Source: Gemmatimonadota bacterium
GTDB lineage: Bacteria; Gemmatimonadota; Gemmatimonadetes; Gemmatimonadales; GWC2-71-9
Reading direction: 5' to 3'
Length of the DNA: 25,452 nucleotides
Assembly (NCBI GenBank): GCA_003220855.1
Contig: QHTP01000025.1
Span: forward strand, 1-25,452
Each line of letters begins with the position of its first letter. The first letter of the stretch is position 1. The notes beneath the pieces are model-generated. The model saw only the letters and a list, made by a program, of their open reading frames with translations. It did no database searches and had not been told where the DNA came from. The position numbers and the translations under genes are program-made. Below are positions 1 through 7,931 of the stretch, piece after piece.

Positions 1-597
1 GGCGACGGACGCCCCGCGTTCGTCCCATACATCTGGTTCAACTACTGGCGTGGCGACGGCGGTCGGTCCCAGAGGTTCAATGGCAACGTGCAGCTGACGT
101 ACCGCATCGCCTCTCAGGTCAACACGTCGCTGACCCTGAGGGCGACCCACAACGTGAACGCCGTGCAGCCCTTGGCGGACTCGACCGGCACGTACTTCGC
201 GTATCTGAATCAGAAAGAGGTATCCCTCACCGGGCGGGTCGATTATACGCTCTCGACCGTGCTCACTCTCCAGTTGTACGCGCAGCCGTTTGTGAGCAAA
301 GGGGATTTCTCGGACCCGCACAAGCTCCTGGACCCGAACGCTCAGGCATTCGCTGATCGTTATCAGTCGTACAGCGCCACGCCGGGTGGGTTCAACTTCA
401 AGGCGTTCAACTCGACCACGGTGCTCCGCTGGGAGTACCGGCCCGGGTCGACCCTGTTCGTGGTATGGACCCAGGGACGTGGGGACTTCGCACCGGCCAT
501 GGGCCCGCGATCGCTTTCGGGCGATTTCCAGGACCTGTTCGGGCTGCATCCCAACAACACGTTTCTCGTGAAGGCGTCCTACTGGATCAACTGGTAG
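1..597 (+). CDS. DUF5916-type outer-membrane protein, C-terminal part
   Basis: The reading frame is open from base 1 to the TAG at 595-597, giving 198 residues of a larger protein whose start lies outside the window. The visible part is a run of alternating polar and hydrophobic strands rich in aromatic residues, ending in an aromatic and asparagine-rich tail (YWINW). This is typical of an outer-membrane beta-barrel end. The segment VLRWEYRPGSTLFVVWTQGR resembles the C-terminal barrel of DUF5916 proteins, which often carry an N-terminal carbohydrate-binding-like domain. Its substrate is unknown. The stop lies only 4 bases from the stop of the convergent TetR gene, and I see no terminator hairpin between them. 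The family call rests on remembered motif resemblance. Confidence 0.75.
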   Translation, partial: GDGRPAFVPYIWFNYWRGDGGRSQRFNGNVQLTYRIASQVNTSLTLRATHNVNAVQPLADSTGTYFAYLNQKEVSLTGRVDYTLSTVLTLQLYAQPFVSKGDFSDPHKLLDPNAQAFADRYQSYSATPGGFNFKAFNSTTVLRWEYRPGSTLFVVWTQGRGDFAPAMGPRSLSGDFQDLFGLHPNNTFLVKASYWINW

Positions 598-601
598 GGT
601 G

Positions 602-1195
602 TCAGTGGGCTGCGACGCCGTCCAGCACCAGCCTCACCGCCGCGTCTTTCCAGCGCTCGCGTAGCGCCGGCTCGTCGGCACCGAGCGGCGGCGCGCTGGT
701 CGCGATCAACGACTCGAGGCCGAGGTACGCGACCATCAGCACGAGGGCCTGAGCGGCCGCGAGGTGGGGGTCGATGTCGTCGCGCACCCGCCCCCGGCCC
801 TGACCCTCGGCAAGAAGCACCACGAGCTGCTTGATGGCTGGCGCAAAGGGACGGGCGTCCGACCGCCCGGCCGAGGTGAGCAGCAGCACCAGATCGGGAT
901 GGCCGGCGAGGAAGTCGAACTGCAGCGCGAGCGCGGTGCCAATGCGGTCGAGGGGATCCCGACCGGGGACGGGGAGATCGCTGAGCGCCCTCTCGAGGTG
1001 CGCGGCGCCCTGGCTGAGCACGGCGGTAAACAGGCCGCGCTTCGAGTGGAAATAGTAAAACAGCAGCTGCTTGTTCACGCCGGCGCGGCGCGCAATCCGG
1101 GCGACCCGCGCGCCTTCGAAGCCGTACCGGGAAAACTCTTCGCCGGCTGCGGCGATAATGCGTAACGCTCTGTTGTTGCTTAACTTAGGTTTCAA
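602..1195 (-). CDS. TetR/AcrR-family transcriptional regulator
   Basis: This 197-residue protein has the usual TetR layout. An N-terminal helix-turn-helix covers about residues 8-55, with a recognition helix around GVNKQLLFYYFHSKRGLF. An all-helical ligand and dimer domain follows. Length matches the family. The start is a TTG (1193-1195); starting here places the typical 'ALRIIAAAGEEFSRYGFEG' helix near the N-terminus, and I see no better ATG or GTG. It begins 12 bases after the stop of the upstream alpha/beta hydrolase on the same strand, so the two are probably co-transcribed. Members of this family usually repress efflux or catabolic genes in response to a small hydrophobic ligand. The adjacent hydrolase is the simplest candidate target, but that is inference. 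Confidence 0.9.
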   Translation of the reverse strand: MKPKLSNNRALRIIAAAGEEFSRYGFEGARVARIARRAGVNKQLLFYYFHSKRGLFTAVLSQGAAHLERALSDLPVPGRDPLDRIGTALALQFDFLAGHPDLVLLLTSAGRSDARPFAPAIKQLVVLLAEGQGRGRVRDDIDPHLAAAQALVLMVAYLGLESLIATSAPPLGADEPALRERWKDAAVRLVLDGVAAH

Positions 1196-1207
1196 AGAGT
1201 CATTTCA

Positions 1208-2182
1208 TCAACCGCACGGTTGAGGAAATATACCAGCCCGACGCTCGAACGCCAGGTCTCTGGGAATCCGCGCCAGCCCGTCCTTGAGGAAGTGGATCAA
1301 CAATCGGTTCACCTCGTCGGGCGCTTCTTCCTGGACCGAGTGACCGGCCCGCGCCACACTCAGAAAGGCCGCGCCAGGAATGCCACCAGCGAGCGCTCGC
1401 CCCAGCCTGATCGGTATCAGGCGGTCGGCTTCTCCCCACAGCACCAGCGTTGGCGCCGCGATGTGGTCCAGTCTGCCCGCGAGCGCATCGAATCGGAACT
1501 GGCGCAACACGGCACGCAGGGCCCGCCCGTACTCGGGATCCGCCACCGGGGCATAGTACTGGTCCACGTCCGCATCGCTGACCTTGCCCGGGTCGGCGTA
1601 GGTGGCCTTGAGGAAGCGCTCGGTGAACCCCCGGCTGCGGAACGCGAACAGCAGGGGACCAACGACAGGCCAGCGTCCCACGCGGAATAGCGGCGGCTCC
1701 CGGGCGCCAAGCCCGGCCGAACCGATGAGGACCAGACCACGTACGCGCTCGGGGTGCGCGATCGCGACTTCGGCGGCGATGGCCCCGCCCATCGAGTGCC
1801 CGATGAGCACGGCGTCCGGGACGTGCAGGGAGTCGAGCAGCGCCACCACGAGACGAGCGTACGAGGCGTTGTCGTAGCCCGTGGCGGGTTTGTCGGAGAA
1901 GCCGAAGCCGCGGTTGTCGAACGCGATGACCCGGTAGCCCGCTGCGACGATGGGTGCGAGGTTCTTGCGCCACGCGTACATCGACGCGCCGAGCCCGTGG
2001 AGGAAGACGACGGGCGTGCCGCGTCCCGTGTCGATGTAGCGTAGCGTGGTACCGTCGACCGTGAGGCGCCGCGCCGTGAAGCCGGTCCCCGCGGGAAACC
2101 GCGCGGCCTCCGGGATCGTGGAGGAGCGGCACGCCGCGCCCGCAAGCCAGCACGCCAGCCAGCACCAGACCACCCGCTTCAC
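1208..2182 (-). CDS. Secreted or membrane-anchored alpha/beta hydrolase
   Basis: This 324-residue alpha/beta-fold hydrolase shows a full catalytic apparatus. The oxyanion segment is FLHGLG, the nucleophile elbow GHSMGG (Ser about 130), the acid LWGEADR (Asp about 253) and the base AGHSVQEE (His about 281). I chose the GTG at 2180-2182 because it forms a GTGA overlap with the stop of the upstream TrmB-like gene. It also gives an N-terminus (VKRVVWCWLACWLAGAAC) that looks like an export signal, possibly with a lipoprotein cysteine, although the lipobox is weak. An in-frame ATG 57 bases upstream would bury that signal. The substrate cannot be read from sequence; ester hydrolases, epoxide hydrolases and C-C hydrolases share this fold. 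The TetR gene follows 12 bases downstream. Confidence 0.92.
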   Translation of the reverse strand: MKRVVWCWLACWLAGAACRSSTIPEAARFPAGTGFTARRLTVDGTTLRYIDTGRGTPVVFLHGLGASMYAWRKNLAPIVAAGYRVIAFDNRGFGFSDKPATGYDNASYARLVVALLDSLHVPDAVLIGHSMGGAIAAEVAIAHPERVRGLVLIGSAGLGAREPPLFRVGRWPVVGPLLFAFRSRGFTERFLKATYADPGKVSDADVDQYYAPVADPEYGRALRAVLRQFRFDALAGRLDHIAAPTLVLWGEADRLIPIRLGRALAGGIPGAAFLSVARAGHSVQEEAPDEVNRLLIHFLKDGLARIPRDLAFERRAGIFPQPCG

Positions 2183-2847
2183 GCGAGACTCCGTAGCGCC
2201 GCGCGCACCACCGCCAGAAGCGCCGGATGTGAGCTCCACATCGCGGCCAGGCCCTCCCCCGCCCCGCTGGCGACGACTACCTGGCCCTCGTCGATGAGCA
2301 GGATCGTGGGCGTGTCCGGGGGGGCGGCCCCCGCCACGAGGGTCTCCGCCTCGACGGGCAGATCGCCCGCGACCCGCAGCTCGAGGGTCGCGCGCTCCCG
2401 GGCGCGGCGCCAGGCGGGCAGCGACGGTCGCAGCAGCTCGGCGGCGAGCACGCCCTCCACCCGGCGCTCGGCTCGCGCCACGAGCTGCATGACCAGATTG
2501 GCGGTCGCGCGGACCCCCGCGGCCGTGCGGCTCTCGGGCTCGACAGGCTCGCTGGAGTCACGCAGGGCTTGGCTCAACCGGTCGAGGGCCCGACCCTGCT
2601 CGGCGGCGAGTTGGGCGATGAGCGCCCGGGGATCGACGGCGCGGTAGCGCGCCGGTCGACCGGGGAGACGGGTCGCGGCGGCGCGCTCGGCGAGCCCCTC
2701 CAGCGCGCCATAGGTGTTGGCGCGCGCCGTGCGGGTGGCGTGGGCGACCGCGTACCCCGTGGATGGTCCCAGCCGCAGCAGGGCGCCGTACACCTGCGAC
2801 TCGGTGGGCGTGAACCCGAAGGGAGTGAGATCCACCGATCCCGGCAT
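2179..2847 (-). CDS. TrmB-like transcriptional regulator
   Basis: This protein of about 222 residues has an N-terminal winged helix-turn-helix (about residues 8-70, FGFTPTESQVYGALLRLG... ending in PARYRAVDP). A helical linker and a C-terminal domain with 'TILLIDEGQVVVASG' follow, as in TrmB and other sugar-responsive regulators. I chose the ATG at 2845-2847. A GTG at 2877 is possible, but it would place the conspicuous dyad at 2851-2872 inside the coding region. The start has no visible Shine-Dalgarno, and a TATACT hexamer lies 9 bases upstream on the coding strand, so the mRNA may be almost leaderless. The stop overlaps the start of the hydrolase (GTGA), implying translational coupling. The dyad next to the start suggests autoregulation (inference). 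Confidence 0.85.
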   Translation of the reverse strand: MPGSVDLTPFGFTPTESQVYGALLRLGPSTGYAVAHATRTARANTYGALEGLAERAAATRLPGRPARYRAVDPRALIAQLAAEQGRALDRLSQALRDSSEPVEPESRTAAGVRATANLVMQLVARAERRVEGVLAAELLRPSLPAWRRARERATLELRVAGDLPVEAETLVAGAAPPDTPTILLIDEGQVVVASGAGEGLAAMWSSHPALLAVVRAALRSLA

Positions 2848-2850
2848 CTT

Positions 2851-2872
2851 AGTAGTAGTATACGCTACTACT
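2851..2872 (-). promoter_or_regulatory. Dyad operator overlapping the trmB-like promoter
   Basis: Perfect 8-base arms, AGTAGTAG and CTACTACT, flank a 6-base TATACG centre. Read on the minus strand, the dyad contains the hexamer TATACT (5 of 6 match to TATAAT) and ends 3 bases before the chosen ATG. A regulator bound here would block the -10 region, which fits autorepression by the TrmB-like protein. No convincing -35 hexamer is visible. Confidence 0.55.
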
Positions 2873-2883
2873 GGCACATCCTG

Positions 2884-4059
2884 CTAGACGATCTCGACCG
2901 GAATGCCGAGCAGTCGGGAGATCAGTCCGAGCCGAAAGGTGGCGTCGGTTTGGCGCTGCGCGGGGCTCTTGCCGGCACCCTCGAGCGGGAAGTAATGCGC
3001 GGTGAGGGGACTCGTCGCCTTGGGCATGGTCCGCAGGCTTTTTGGGCTCCAGATGCCCCGGTCGTCGCACTCGCTGAACAGGCGCGCCAGCACCCGGTTC
3101 GCGCTCGGGATCTGGCGCACCAGCCCGAGCCGAGCCAGCAGCTCGAGCCAGTAGAGCGCAAACGGGATGTCGCTGACGTGGCCCTGCGCGTCGGACCGCA
3201 GCGGGTCACCCAGGAGCTCGAAGACGGGCTTGAGGGGCTTCCGGCCGGCGAGCACCGCGAACGCCCGGCGCGGGGCGGGCACCGAGAAATACTGGCCCAA
3301 CCGCTCGATGAACCCCGCCCGCTCGCGCTGCACGGGGGGAAGGAACGCGAGCATCTCGATGGCGAAGATGCTCGGCGGATGGGCGAGCGGGTCGAGCACG
3401 GTCTTCCCCTGGGCCTTCTTGAACGGCTTCTCGGCGAGCTCGCTGCGCAGGTACAGCGAAATACTGCTCGCGATCGTGTGGGCCGTACCGCGCACTCGCG
3501 GATCGTCGCTGTGGCCGCCGCGCGCCAGGCTGCACGCGGCGGCCTCGCGCCCCAGCCTGCGCGCCCAGCGCCCCAGCCCGAGGTCGGTGCGGGCGGGCTT
3601 CTGAAACTCGACCAGCAGCTCCAGCGCCCGCTGCGCGACGCTCTTGTCGGGATCGTCGGGCTCGATGCGCGAGAGCAGCTGGAACAGGAACCGGTCCGCG
3701 TCCCGGAACACCCGCTCGCCCGGCGGCCAGCCCAGCTCGATCAGCCGCCGGTACTGGTACACCGTCCCCGGTTCGGTCCAGCCATAGGCCTTGGACGCCG
3801 CCGGCGCCAGCAAATTGCCGCCCCACAGACCGTTGGCCTTCTGTTTCCGGGCGATCGCCTGGGCGGGCTTATAGTCGAGCACGGCCTGGCGCAGCAACGC
3901 CAGGCGCTCGGGATCCCGCTCCGCTTCGGGCACGACCTCGGCATAGGCCCGGTACACGAGCGGCGGGCTCGCCGCCTCCACCAACCACGACAGCGGCAGC
4001 CGATGCGACGGGGGGATTTCCAGGCGCTCGCTCCGAGGTGCGGGGGGTGCGACTGTCAA
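2884..4059 (-). CDS. Conserved-looking hypothetical protein, 391 residues
   Basis: I do not recognise this family. The protein is soluble, with no signal peptide or membrane segment, and is predominantly helical. Repeated blocks such as 'ALELLVEFQKP', 'FALYWLELLARLGLV' and 'ATFRLGLISRLLGIP' alternate with turn motifs (NGLWGGNLL, DDRGIWSPKSLRTMPK). This looks like a helical-repeat or alpha-alpha barrel fold, faintly reminiscent of prenyltransferase or terpene-cyclase toroids, but no catalytic motif is clear. The start is uncertain: a TTG at 4057-4059 is the first usable codon after an in-frame TAA six codons upstream, with no Shine-Dalgarno. It is followed after 36 bases by the TrmB-like gene. 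A plausible sigma70-type promoter lies at 4148-4176. Confidence 0.8.
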   Translation of the reverse strand: MTVAPPAPRSERLEIPPSHRLPLSWLVEAASPPLVYRAYAEVVPEAERDPERLALLRQAVLDYKPAQAIARKQKANGLWGGNLLAPAASKAYGWTEPGTVYQYRRLIELGWPPGERVFRDADRFLFQLLSRIEPDDPDKSVAQRALELLVEFQKPARTDLGLGRWARRLGREAAACSLARGGHSDDPRVRGTAHTIASSISLYLRSELAEKPFKKAQGKTVLDPLAHPPSIFAIEMLAFLPPVQRERAGFIERLGQYFSVPAPRRAFAVLAGRKPLKPVFELLGDPLRSDAQGHVSDIPFALYWLELLARLGLVRQIPSANRVLARLFSECDDRGIWSPKSLRTMPKATSPLTAHYFPLEGAGKSPAQRQTDATFRLGLISRLLGIPVEIV

Positions 4060-4147
4060 AAAGCGGGCGCAAACTTATGCAGGGACGTACCATTAGGCCA
4101 GAGGCAGCCGCACCGGCGCACTCCAATTCCGTAAGCTGCTATTTCCT

Positions 4148-4176
4148 ATGATATTACAGCACCACGCCGAGTGCAA
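4148..4176 (-). promoter_or_regulatory. Candidate sigma70-type promoter for the 391-residue gene operon
   Basis: Read on the minus strand, TTGCAC (4176-4171) is separated by exactly 17 bases from TATCAT (4153-4148), which matches TATAAT at five of six positions. Transcription would start near 4141, giving a leader of about 80 bases. The -35 element lies inside the hairpin found just after the M28 peptidase stop. Confidence 0.45.
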
Positions 4177-4188
4177 TTGACTGCACTC
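4169..4188 (-). terminator. Hairpin at the end of the M28 peptidase gene
   Basis: Perfect 7-base arms GAGTGCA and TGCACTC with a 6-base loop touch the M28 stop codon. There is no T-run on the minus strand, so it may be a weak terminator or a protein-binding dyad over the promoter at 4148-4176 rather than an intrinsic terminator. Confidence 0.35.
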
Positions 4189-5821
4189 AAGGGCGCCCTG
4201 CTCGAGGTCGCTGGAATTCCGAGCCCGGGAGCCATTGCGGCAGCGTCGGCGCGTTCGCGACAGCGAGCGCCACGCGCAGCGTCACGCGCACCTCCTGCGC
4301 CATGCCGTCGTATCGGAAGGTCGGCCGGTATTCGTCACCCGGCTGGTGATAGCGCTCCCGGTTGTAGCGCTCGGCCTGGTCCTTGCCCCACCCGGCGGGC
4401 CGGCCGACGAAGTCCACCCCAGGCTCGATCGACAGCGCCGGGACGCCCGCTCGGGCGAACGGGAAGTGGTCCGACCGGTAGAACGATCCGCGGACATCGG
4501 GCTGGTGCACGACCGTCAACGACTCCGCTCGCGCCGCCTGCTCGAACACGGGCCCCAGCGTCGAGCGGTCGAGGCCCAAAGCGTCGATGTCCCGCGTCGC
4601 CCCCCGCACGTTCACCACGTCGAGGTTGAGGACGGCGGCGGTGCGCTCGAGCGGGACGAGCGGATCGCGCACGTACGCCTCGCTTCCGAGCAAGCCGCTC
4701 TCCTCGCCCGTGGTGGCGACGAACAGCAGCGTGCGCCGCGGCCGGGCCTGGCTCTGCACCAGCGCCCCGGCGGCACCGAGCATCGCCGCCACGCCGGAGG
4801 CATTGTCCTCCGCCCCGTTGTAGATCGAGTCGCCATTCATGGCAGGGCCGATTCCCTTATGGTCCCAATGCGCGGTGAACACGACGACCTCGCGCCTCAG
4901 TGCGGGGTCGCTCCCGGGCAGCCGCGCGACGACGTTCTCCGACTGCACGTGCCGCACGGCACTCGCGAGCTCGAGCGCGACGTGCACGCCGGTCGAGACC
5001 GGGCGAAAGTCGCGCCGTGCGGCCGCCCGCGTCAGCGAGTCGAGGCTCAACCCGGCCTGCGCCAAGGCGGCCTGAGCGGCGTCGTGCGTCACCCACCCGG
5101 CGAAGGCGATGCTTTGCGCCGCGGGGCGATCGAGCTTGAACTGCTCCACCGACCAGGAGCCCCGCACCACGTCCCATCCGTACGTGGCGCTCTCCGTCGT
5201 GTGCACCAGCAACGCGCCCAGGGCGCCGCGGCGCGCCGCCTCTTCCAGCTTGTAGGTCCAGCGCCCGTAGTAGGTCAGGGCGCGGCCGTTGAAAATCGTG
5301 GAGTCCTGGAGACCGGGGTCGTTGACGAGCATGAGGAGCACTTTGCCCCGCACGTCCGTGTCCTTGTAGTCGTCCCAGCGCCACTCCGCGGCCTGGATCC
5401 CGTAACCCACGAAGACAACGTCGCCGTCCGCCACGATGTGGCTCTCGGGGCGCTCCGCCCAGGCGACGAAGTCGTCGAGGTACTTGAGCGCGTGTGGCGC
5501 GCCGCCCCTGCCCCACACTAGCGACGGGTGCGGCGTCATCCCCACGAGTGCCACCGGCTGGAAGTACGATCCGTCGGCGGCGCCGGGCTCGAGGCCCATC
5601 GCTTCGAACTGCGCCGCTACGTACCTGACGGCCAGCCGTCCGCCGCGGGTGGCCGGCGCCCGCCCCTCGAGCAGGTCGTCGGCGAGATACTTCAAGTGCG
5701 CGTCCATCGCCGCGGCGCTGGGAGCAAACAGGGCGGGGGCGGGAGCGGCGGCGGGACTCGGGAGCGACGCCGTGGTGGCGCACGCCGCGGCCGCGGCGGC
5801 GACGAGAGTGACGCTGCGCAT
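4187..5821 (-). CDS. Secreted M28-family zinc metallopeptidase
   Basis: This 544-residue protein begins with an Ala-rich export signal (possible lipoprotein Cys14). A PA-like insert domain covers about residues 120-290, and the M28 peptidase domain follows from about residue 293. The two-zinc site is complete: His318 and Asp320 in TAHWDH, Asp339 in GAEDNASG, Glu373-Glu374 in TGEESGLLGSEAY, Asp401 in NLDVVN, and His492 in YHQPGDEY. It should act outside the cytoplasm as an aminopeptidase on peptides. The ATG at 5819-5821 has a GAGG Shine-Dalgarno-like element about 11 bases upstream. It is transcribed divergently from the aconitase-type gene across a 76-base gap, and a hairpin follows its stop. 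The exact specificity (amino acid, dipeptide or glutamate carboxypeptidase-like) is unknown. Confidence 0.95.
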   Translation of the reverse strand: MRSVTLVAAAAAACATTASLPSPAAAPAPALFAPSAAAMDAHLKYLADDLLEGRAPATRGGRLAVRYVAAQFEAMGLEPGAADGSYFQPVALVGMTPHPSLVWGRGGAPHALKYLDDFVAWAERPESHIVADGDVVFVGYGIQAAEWRWDDYKDTDVRGKVLLMLVNDPGLQDSTIFNGRALTYYGRWTYKLEEAARRGALGALLVHTTESATYGWDVVRGSWSVEQFKLDRPAAQSIAFAGWVTHDAAQAALAQAGLSLDSLTRAAARRDFRPVSTGVHVALELASAVRHVQSENVVARLPGSDPALRREVVVFTAHWDHKGIGPAMNGDSIYNGAEDNASGVAAMLGAAGALVQSQARPRRTLLFVATTGEESGLLGSEAYVRDPLVPLERTAAVLNLDVVNVRGATRDIDALGLDRSTLGPVFEQAARAESLTVVHQPDVRGSFYRSDHFPFARAGVPALSIEPGVDFVGRPAGWGKDQAERYNRERYHQPGDEYRPTFRYDGMAQEVRVTLRVALAVANAPTLPQWLPGSEFQRPRAGRP

Positions 5822-5862
5822 CGGGAAGCGATCCTCGTGACGGGGGTCGGAAGAAAATCCGC

Positions 5863-5891
5863 TTGATCCACCTTCGGCAAGGGGTCATCTT
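5863..5891 (+). promoter_or_regulatory. Candidate promoter of the aconitase-type gene, leaderless
   Basis: TTGATC (5863-5868) and CATCTT (5886-5891) are separated by 17 bases. The -10 ends only 6 bases before the ATG at 5898, so transcription would start at or next to the start codon. An AAGGGG string lies 12 bases before the ATG but falls between the -35 and -10. Confidence 0.5.
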
Positions 5892-5897
5892 TCGCCC

Positions 5898-7922
5898 ATG
5901 CTCCAGGCGCTGCGCTCCCGGCGCGTCGAGAAACTACCCGACCATGTCCGGCTTGCCGGACGGGTGTTGTTCCTCACCTCGGACGCCGACTTGGTGCGGC
6001 GTCAGCTCGAGGGGGAAGACCTCACATGGCGTCCCGGAGTTGCGCTGCGCGACGACATCTCGACCGATGAAATCACCCCCGCCTACATCTGCTATTACTA
6101 CGACGAGACGCTGGGCGATTTCCCCTACCTGGGCCTCAAGTGCGGCGACGAGTTTCCGATCACCCGCGGCGCGGTGAAGCGCGGCGGATTCGTCGCCTCG
6201 GTGAGCGGCAAGCGGCGCGGGAAGGGCTCCTCGCGCGAGCAGTCCCCCTACGCGGAGATGTGTGCGGGGATCAGGCTCGTGGTCGCGGAGAATATCGAGC
6301 GCATTTACAAGGAGAACTGCCAGAACCTGGGCGTGCTCACCACCACCGACTTCTCCCTCCTCGACACGGTGCGGCGCGGGGACCCGATCCCGCTCAGCGC
6401 CTTCACTGCGGGTGAGGGTGAGATCACGCGGGGCATCATCGAGTACGGCGGCCTGTTCAACTTCAACGTCGCCCGGCTGCAGGGGAAGGTCGTGCTCACA
6501 CCCCCCGCCACGCCGCCGCGCCCGATGACGCTGGGCGAGAAGATCCTCGCCCGCCATTGGGTGGTGGACCCCTCGCGCGGCAAGGTGGGGGTGCCGGCGG
6601 TGCAGCCGGGAGACGAAGGATTCGTCGTCACCGACATCCGCTTCAGTCACGAATACGTGACACCCATGGCCGCGATCTTCTTCGAACAGCTCGTGGGCCA
6701 CGACGAGAAGGTGCACGACCCCGGTTCCATCCTCATGTTCCGCGACCACCTCACGTTCCTGGGCGAGGCGATGACCCCGGAGCGCGTGAAGGAGGGCCTG
6801 CTCGACGTGGCCCTCCAACTCGAAAAGAAGCAGCGCGCCTTCGCGGAGAAGCAGGGGATCAAGCTGTACGGCGAGCTGCGGCTCGGCCACCATGGCTCGG
6901 AGGCGATCTGTCACTCGAAAATCCTCGAGGGCCACGCCGAGCCCGGCATGATCATCATCGGCAGCGATTCCCACACCCCGCACGCCGGTGCGGTCGGGTG
7001 CGTCGCGTTCGGCGTCGGCACGACGGCGATCTTCAACTCCTGGATCACCAAGGACGTGCGCCTCACCGTACCGGAGACCGTCAGGGTCGTGGTGCGGGGG
7101 CGGAAGCCCGACAACGTGACGGCAAAGGACTTCATGCTCGAGATCCTGCGCCATCCCTACGTGAAGAGCGGGCAGGCGATCGGCAAGCTGGTGGAATACT
7201 GTGGCGATGCTGTCGAGTCGCTGTCGGTCGATGAGCGGGCCACGATGACCAACATGACGGCCGAGGTGGGCGGGTTCACCGGCTATGTCGCGCCCGACGA
7301 GAAGACCGTCGAGTACTTGATGGCGTACCGGAGCATGTCACATGCTCAAGCGGAGCGGCTGTGCGCCGGCGGTTGCAGTGATCCGGACGCCGAGTACTGC
7401 GAAGTGATCGAGATCGACGCGAGCGCGATCCGGCCCATGATCGCGCTGCCCGGCGATCCGGGAAACGGACGTACCATCGAGCAGTCGGAGCGTGTCCGGG
7501 TGGACATCGCCTACGCCGGATCCTGCACCGCCGGCAAGAAAGCGGACATGGACATGTACGCGCGCGTGCTCGAGCAGGCGGCTGCCCGCGGCGAGCGAGT
7601 GGCGCCCTGGGTGCGGTTCTACATCCAGTGCGGCTCGCAGGACGTGAAGCGTTACTGTGAGGAGCGGGGCTACCTCGAGCTGTTCCGGAAGGTGGGGGCG
7701 ACGTTCCTCGAGCCTTCGTGCGGCGCGTGCATCAACGCGGGTCCGGGTGTCTCGCAGACGCGGGACGAAGTGACGATCAGCGCGATCAACCGCAACTTCC
7801 CGGGCCGCTCCGGTCCGGGCCAGCTCTACCTCGCCAATCCTTATACGGTCGCCGCGTCGGCGATCGCTGGCTACATCACCGAATGGCAGGAGGGGATGGT
7901 GCTCGCCGGGCGCCTGGCCTGA
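5898..7922 (+). CDS. Aconitase-superfamily hydro-lyase with N-terminal swivel domain
   Basis: This 674-residue enzyme carries the two parts of the aconitase/isopropylmalate-isomerase family in one chain. The small swivel domain comes first (about residues 45-170: ISTDEIT, GKGSSREQSPYAE, ENIERIYKENCQNLGVL), and the large [4Fe-4S] domains follow (about 190-674). The cluster cysteines are Cys543 (AGSCTAGKK) and Cys608 and Cys611 (EPSCGACINAG). The catalytic DSHT motif is at 357-360. Canonical aconitase A has the swivel last; aconitase B has it before the catalytic domains but preceded by a HEAT-like domain, which is absent here. It dehydrates and rehydrates a tricarboxylic or dicarboxylic acid. 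Citrate/isocitrate (TCA cycle) is the likeliest role, but isopropylmalate or homoaconitate activity cannot be excluded. The ATG start is probably leaderless. Confidence 0.92.
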   Translation: MLQALRSRRVEKLPDHVRLAGRVLFLTSDADLVRRQLEGEDLTWRPGVALRDDISTDEITPAYICYYYDETLGDFPYLGLKCGDEFPITRGAVKRGGFVASVSGKRRGKGSSREQSPYAEMCAGIRLVVAENIERIYKENCQNLGVLTTTDFSLLDTVRRGDPIPLSAFTAGEGEITRGIIEYGGLFNFNVARLQGKVVLTPPATPPRPMTLGEKILARHWVVDPSRGKVGVPAVQPGDEGFVVTDIRFSHEYVTPMAAIFFEQLVGHDEKVHDPGSILMFRDHLTFLGEAMTPERVKEGLLDVALQLEKKQRAFAEKQGIKLYGELRLGHHGSEAICHSKILEGHAEPGMIIIGSDSHTPHAGAVGCVAFGVGTTAIFNSWITKDVRLTVPETVRVVVRGRKPDNVTAKDFMLEILRHPYVKSGQAIGKLVEYCGDAVESLSVDERATMTNMTAEVGGFTGYVAPDEKTVEYLMAYRSMSHAQAERLCAGGCSDPDAEYCEVIEIDASAIRPMIALPGDPGNGRTIEQSERVRVDIAYAGSCTAGKKADMDMYARVLEQAAARGERVAPWVRFYIQCGSQDVKRYCEERGYLELFRKVGATFLEPSCGACINAGPGVSQTRDEVTISAINRNFPGRSGPGQLYLANPYTVAASAIAGYITEWQEGMVLAGRLA

Positions 7923-7931
7923 CGGCCGGGC

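Noticed and set aside
2848..2877. GTG 2877 as start of the TrmB-like gene
   Set aside because: It would place the -10-containing dyad inside the coding region; ATG 2847 also fits the family N-terminus better.
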